A stretch of DNA of 64,000 nucleotides, taken from Ruminococcus sp. Its GTDB lineage: Bacteria > Bacillota > Clostridia > Oscillospirales > Ruminococcaceae. Each line of letters opens with the position of its first letter. Position 1 is the stretch's first letter. The DNA is taken from assembly GCA_017960805.1 (NCBI GenBank), contig JAGCYM010000111.1:1-64000 (forward strand), read 5' to 3'. The position numbers and the translations under genes were made by a program. Positions 61,626-64,000 of the stretch are shown here, one piece after another. The notes beneath the pieces are model-generated. The model was not told the origin of the DNA, did no database searches, and saw only the letters and a program-made list of their open reading frames with translations.

Positions 61626-63374
61626 ATGGACGAACCAACCGTATTACGAACCACCAAAATTGGTGGCGGCTTTGTAAAAGAAGATGTACTTACATATCTC
61701 GACGAGCTCAACTCTAAGATTTCATCACTCGAGACTGAATTAAAACAAGCCAAAGAATCAGGTCCTGCCGACCCGCAGGAGCTTCTCAAGCTCAGAAATC
61801 AGTTGGATAATCTGCAGGAGAAGCTCAATGCTTCAAACAATGCGCTCAGAACTGCCAAGAAGGAGAATGAAGAGCTCCAGAAAAAGGTAGCTGAGGATGA
61901 GAAGATCATTGCTCAGCTTAAGGCTGGCGGTGGCGCTTCTGCTACTGCACATGCTGGCGGCGCTCAGATGAATGCTCAGACTCAGGCTGCTCTTGAAGCT
62001 GCTAAGAAGGAAATCGACAAGCTCAGAGCAGAGGTTAAGGCTGCAAACGAGAAGGCTGCTGCAGCACCTGCTGGTGGCGCTCCTGCAAATGCTCAGATAA
62101 CCGCCGCTCTTGAAGCTGCTAAGAAAGAAATAGATACTCTCAGAGGACAGCTTAAGACTGCAAATGATAAGCTTGCTGCTGCTGAAAAGGCTGCTGCAGC
62201 TGCTCCTGCAGGCGATAAGGCAGCACCTGCTGGTAATCCTGCTGCTGAGGCTGAACTTGTTAAGGCTAAGCAGGATATCGCTAAGCTTACATCTGATCTT
62301 GAGGCTAAGGCAGCACAGCTTGAGGCAAAGATCAAGGAAGCATCTGAAACAGATAATAAGATCGCAGAACTCAAAAAGGCTAATGAGGCAGCTGTTACTG
62401 AGGCAGTTGCTAAGAAGGATGAAGAAATCACAAAGCTTAACGCTGAGATTACTGAACTTAAGGCAAATGCAAATAATCCTGCAGCAATGATGGGCACTCT
62501 GTTTGCAGAGGCTCAGAAGACTGTTGATTCACTTAAGAAACAGGCTGAAGATGAAGCAAATGCTGTTACTAAGGAAGCCAAGGAGAAGGCTGACAAGGTA
62601 GTTAGTGAAGCACAGGCTAATGCAGATAAGGCTATCAAGGAAGCTAATGAAAAAGCTGAGAAGACAGTTAACGACGCTAATGCAACAGCTGAAAAGACAA
62701 TCAGGGAAGCTACTGAGACTGCAAAGAAGACAGTTAGTGAAGCTAATGAGACCGCTGAAATGACAGTAGCAAAAGCAAATTCTGCTGCTGAAAAGACTAT
62801 CAAGGATGCAAATGCTCAGGCTAAGTCAACTGTTGATGATGCTAATGCAAAGGCTGATAAGATCAATGCAATGTCATCAACTGTACGTCTGATGCTTATA
62901 AATGAGATTGAAAGCGTAAATACTAAGTTTGCTGATATCAAGAATTCTATGAGTAAGCTGACTAGTCAGGCTACAGACAGAATGAACGAGGCTCAGTCTA
63001 TTATAGGTGAGGCACGTAATTCAATCGAGCCAGAGGACAAGGCTACAATTGAGAGAGCAGATGCTCCTCAGGCTGCTTTCGAGGCTGCAAAGGCTACTTT
63101 AGGTGCAGTACCTTCATATGATGGTTCATCTAAGGATAACGGAAACAAGGATGCTAAGAATTCTGTAGCAGATGAGGCTTTCGCTAGAGTATCTGGCGGT
63201 TCCTATAATAATGGAAATTCGTTCAATAATGGCGGAAACAACAATAAGCCTTCTCATAATAACAACAATGCAGCAGCTGATAACAAGGGCACTGCAAAGA
63301 AGAATAATTTCAGCTTTGATATGTCAGATCTTCTCAAAGCTGCTGAAGAAGAGGCAGCAAAGGAAACTGAGTAA
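61626..63374 (+). CDS. DivIVA-like coiled-coil protein with tandem 11-residue repeats
   Basis: 582 residues, almost entirely Ala/Lys/Glu-rich helix. The N terminus (GGGFVKEDVLTYLDELNSKI) resembles the membrane-binding end of DivIVA/GpsB, which sense curved membrane at septa and poles. It is followed by coiled coil (~30-90) and two copies of an AALEAAKKEID unit separated by Ala/Pro/Gly linkers. Nine 11-residue repeats (~313-411), a further helix and an Asn-rich, probably disordered stretch complete it. The C-terminal end is short and acidic. Its place after ftsZ supports a division or polar scaffold role; exact family membership is inferred. GGAG precedes the ATG at 61626. Confidence 0.82.
   Translation: MDEPTVLRTTKIGGGFVKEDVLTYLDELNSKISSLETELKQAKESGPADPQELLKLRNQLDNLQEKLNASNNALRTAKKENEELQKKVAEDEKIIAQLKAGGGASATAHAGGAQMNAQTQAALEAAKKEIDKLRAEVKAANEKAAAAPAGGAPANAQITAALEAAKKEIDTLRGQLKTANDKLAAAEKAAAAAPAGDKAAPAGNPAAEAELVKAKQDIAKLTSDLEAKAAQLEAKIKEASETDNKIAELKKANEAAVTEAVAKKDEEITKLNAEITELKANANNPAAMMGTLFAEAQKTVDSLKKQAEDEANAVTKEAKEKADKVVSEAQANADKAIKEANEKAEKTVNDANATAEKTIREATETAKKTVSEANETAEMTVAKANSAAEKTIKDANAQAKSTVDDANAKADKINAMSSTVRLMLINEIESVNTKFADIKNSMSKLTSQATDRMNEAQSIIGEARNSIEPEDKATIERADAPQAAFEAAKATLGAVPSYDGSSKDNGNKDAKNSVADEAFARVSGGSYNNGNSFNNGGNNNKPSHNNNNAAADNKGTAKKNNFSFDMSDLLKAAEEEAAKETE
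62562..62858 (+). repeat. Nine tandem 33-base (11-residue) repeats
   Basis: Nine consecutive 11-residue units with pattern K-T-hydrophobic-x-x-A-N-x-x-A-(E/D), for example KTVNDANATAE, KTIREATETAK and KTVSEANETAE, encoded by 33 bases each without gaps. Confidence 0.85.
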
Positions 63375-63383
63375 TTATAATGT

Positions 63384-63416
63384 TCCGGCGGTCCTGAATT
63401 GACCGGGATCGCCGGA
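63384..63416 (+). terminator. Hairpin after the DivIVA-like gene
   Basis: TCCGGCG (63384-63390) pairs with CGCCGGA (63410-63416), with an inner GTC/GAC. The following bases are only moderately T-rich, so it may be a partial terminator before the sigma factor gene. Confidence 0.5.
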
Positions 63417-63456
63417 CGTTATTGTGTTTCGCTATCTGACCGCAAGGAGATTGCCG

Positions 63457-64000
63457 GTGGAAAAATTGCTGGAAAACATCGATGAATACAGCGGTATGAC
63501 AGACGAGGAACTTGTCAGCAAATCCGCTTCTGATAAGCTCGCGTGCGAAGCTTTAATACTTCGTTATACTAAGCTTATTTTTATAAAGGCAACTATGTAT
63601 TCTGAATCGGATTCAGACCGTGATGACCTCTGTCAGGAGGGACTGATGGCTCTTTTAAAAGCCATAATGTCTTATGACAATGGAAGAAACGCAAGATTTT
63701 CAACTTTTGCTGAAGTATGCATTGTAAATAAGATGCGTTCGGTTTGTGCAAGAGCTGCCAAGGCTCCTGCTTTTTGCGAGAATATTGATGATGTTGACGA
63801 AGAAGTACTTTCTGAGAGCGAGACTCCTGAAAGCATATATATGAATAAGGAGTTCTTTTCCGAGCTGAGGCGTGCTGTGGAGAATGAGCTGTCTGGCACA
63901 GAGAGGCAAGTATTCGATATGGTAATTTGCGGAACAAGTTATAAGGATACGGCTGATAAACTAGGTTTATCCGAAAAATCAGTTGATAATGCCATGCAAA
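63457..64000 (+). CDS. Sigma-70 family factor, SigH-like (3' end outside window)
   Basis: 181 codons are visible and the frame runs off the window. It starts at a GTG with AAGGAGA 7 bases upstream. Region 2 is clear (DRDDLCQEGLMALLKAIMSYD, quoted in part, then ARFSTFAEVCIVNKMRS). The start of region 4 is also clear (ERQVFDMVICGTSYKDTA, LGLSEKSVDNA). The pattern fits the sporulation/stationary-phase sigma H group, but the exact type is not certain. Confidence 0.85.
   Translation, partial: MEKLLENIDEYSGMTDEELVSKSASDKLACEALILRYTKLIFIKATMYSESDSDRDDLCQEGLMALLKAIMSYDNGRNARFSTFAEVCIVNKMRSVCARAAKAPAFCENIDDVDEEVLSESETPESIYMNKEFFSELRRAVENELSGTERQVFDMVICGTSYKDTADKLGLSEKSVDNAMQ

Noticed and set aside
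62093..62803. Ala/Ser/Phe-rich minus-strand frames opposite the DivIVA-like gene
   Set aside because: They mirror the Ala/Lys/Glu repeats of the real gene on the plus strand.
1..64000. tRNA genes, CRISPR arrays, insertion sequences, prophage
   Set aside because: No cloverleaf-like segments, regularly spaced repeats with spacers, transposases or terminal inverted repeats were found by reading; a tRNAscan or CRISPR-finder run would settle it.

Overview
The window looks like chromosome from a cellulosome-forming Ruminococcus, most like R. flavefaciens. Three GH9-family proteins carry Thr-rich linkers and dockerins. Base composition is moderately AT-rich, promoters are of the SigA type (TTGACA/TATAAT) and ribosome-binding sites are AGGAGG-like. 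The IspH-ribosomal protein S1 fusion and the Firmicute-type dcw order agree with this. Species level is inference. I saw no tRNA, rRNA, IS element, prophage or CRISPR array.

Layout. 1-3.2 kb: the end of a CBM/GH9/dockerin gene whose catalytic motif is destroyed. 3.3-10.4 kb: a zinc-ribbon protein, a membrane lipase-like protein, a small membrane protein on the minus strand, then malQ-lipoprotein-glgP for glycogen/maltodextrin use. 10.4-16.6 kb, minus strand: an N-terminal-dockerin/Ig-repeat protein, cdaA-cdaR (c-di-AMP synthesis), and a cysteine desulfurase paired with a Se/S carrier-like protein. 16.8-28.5 kb, plus strand: a long housekeeping run (TepA-like protease, FtsK/SpoIIIE, YgiQ-type radical SAM, flavoprotein, cmk, acetyltransferase, plsC, ispH-S1). 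28.5-36.9 kb: a zinc-ribbon membrane protein, two intact dockerin GH9 enzymes and a YhfC-type intramembrane protease. 37-39.3 kb, minus strand: rpmG-secE-nusG-rplK-rplA. 39.5-42.4 kb: nifS-like gene, membrane protein, thiI. 42.7-46.7 kb: two class B sortases and a SpoIID-like protein. 47.1-64 kb: the dcw wall/division cluster mraZ-rsmH-ftsL-PBP-murE-mraY-ftsW-murG-(hydrolase)-murA-ftsQ-ftsZ, then a DivIVA-like coiled-coil protein and a truncated sigma factor.

How they work together. The GH9 proteins are secreted and probably dock onto cohesin scaffoldins (not in this window). The sortases would anchor such scaffoldins or other surface proteins. Sugars released from plant cell wall can be stored and mobilised through MalQ and GlgP. 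CdaA/CdaR, the PBP and the dcw genes concern wall homeostasis and division.

Most notable: (1) the first GH9 copy has EAAN where the catalytic DAGD motif should be, a probable pseudoenzyme that keeps its CBM and dockerin; (2) the SpoIID-like protein has its GWGHGVGMSQ block before, not after, the catalytic-Glu block, a circular permutation; (3) a ~240-nt structured RNA ending in a terminator-like hairpin lies between ftsL and the PBP gene; (4) two separate mimics of the 23S rRNA L1-binding site precede rplK and rplA; (5) a strong internal ribosome-binding site at the IspH/S1 junction could give free S1; (6) a three-way-junction RNA lies after thiI; (7) a nine-copy 11-residue repeat sits in the DivIVA-like protein.
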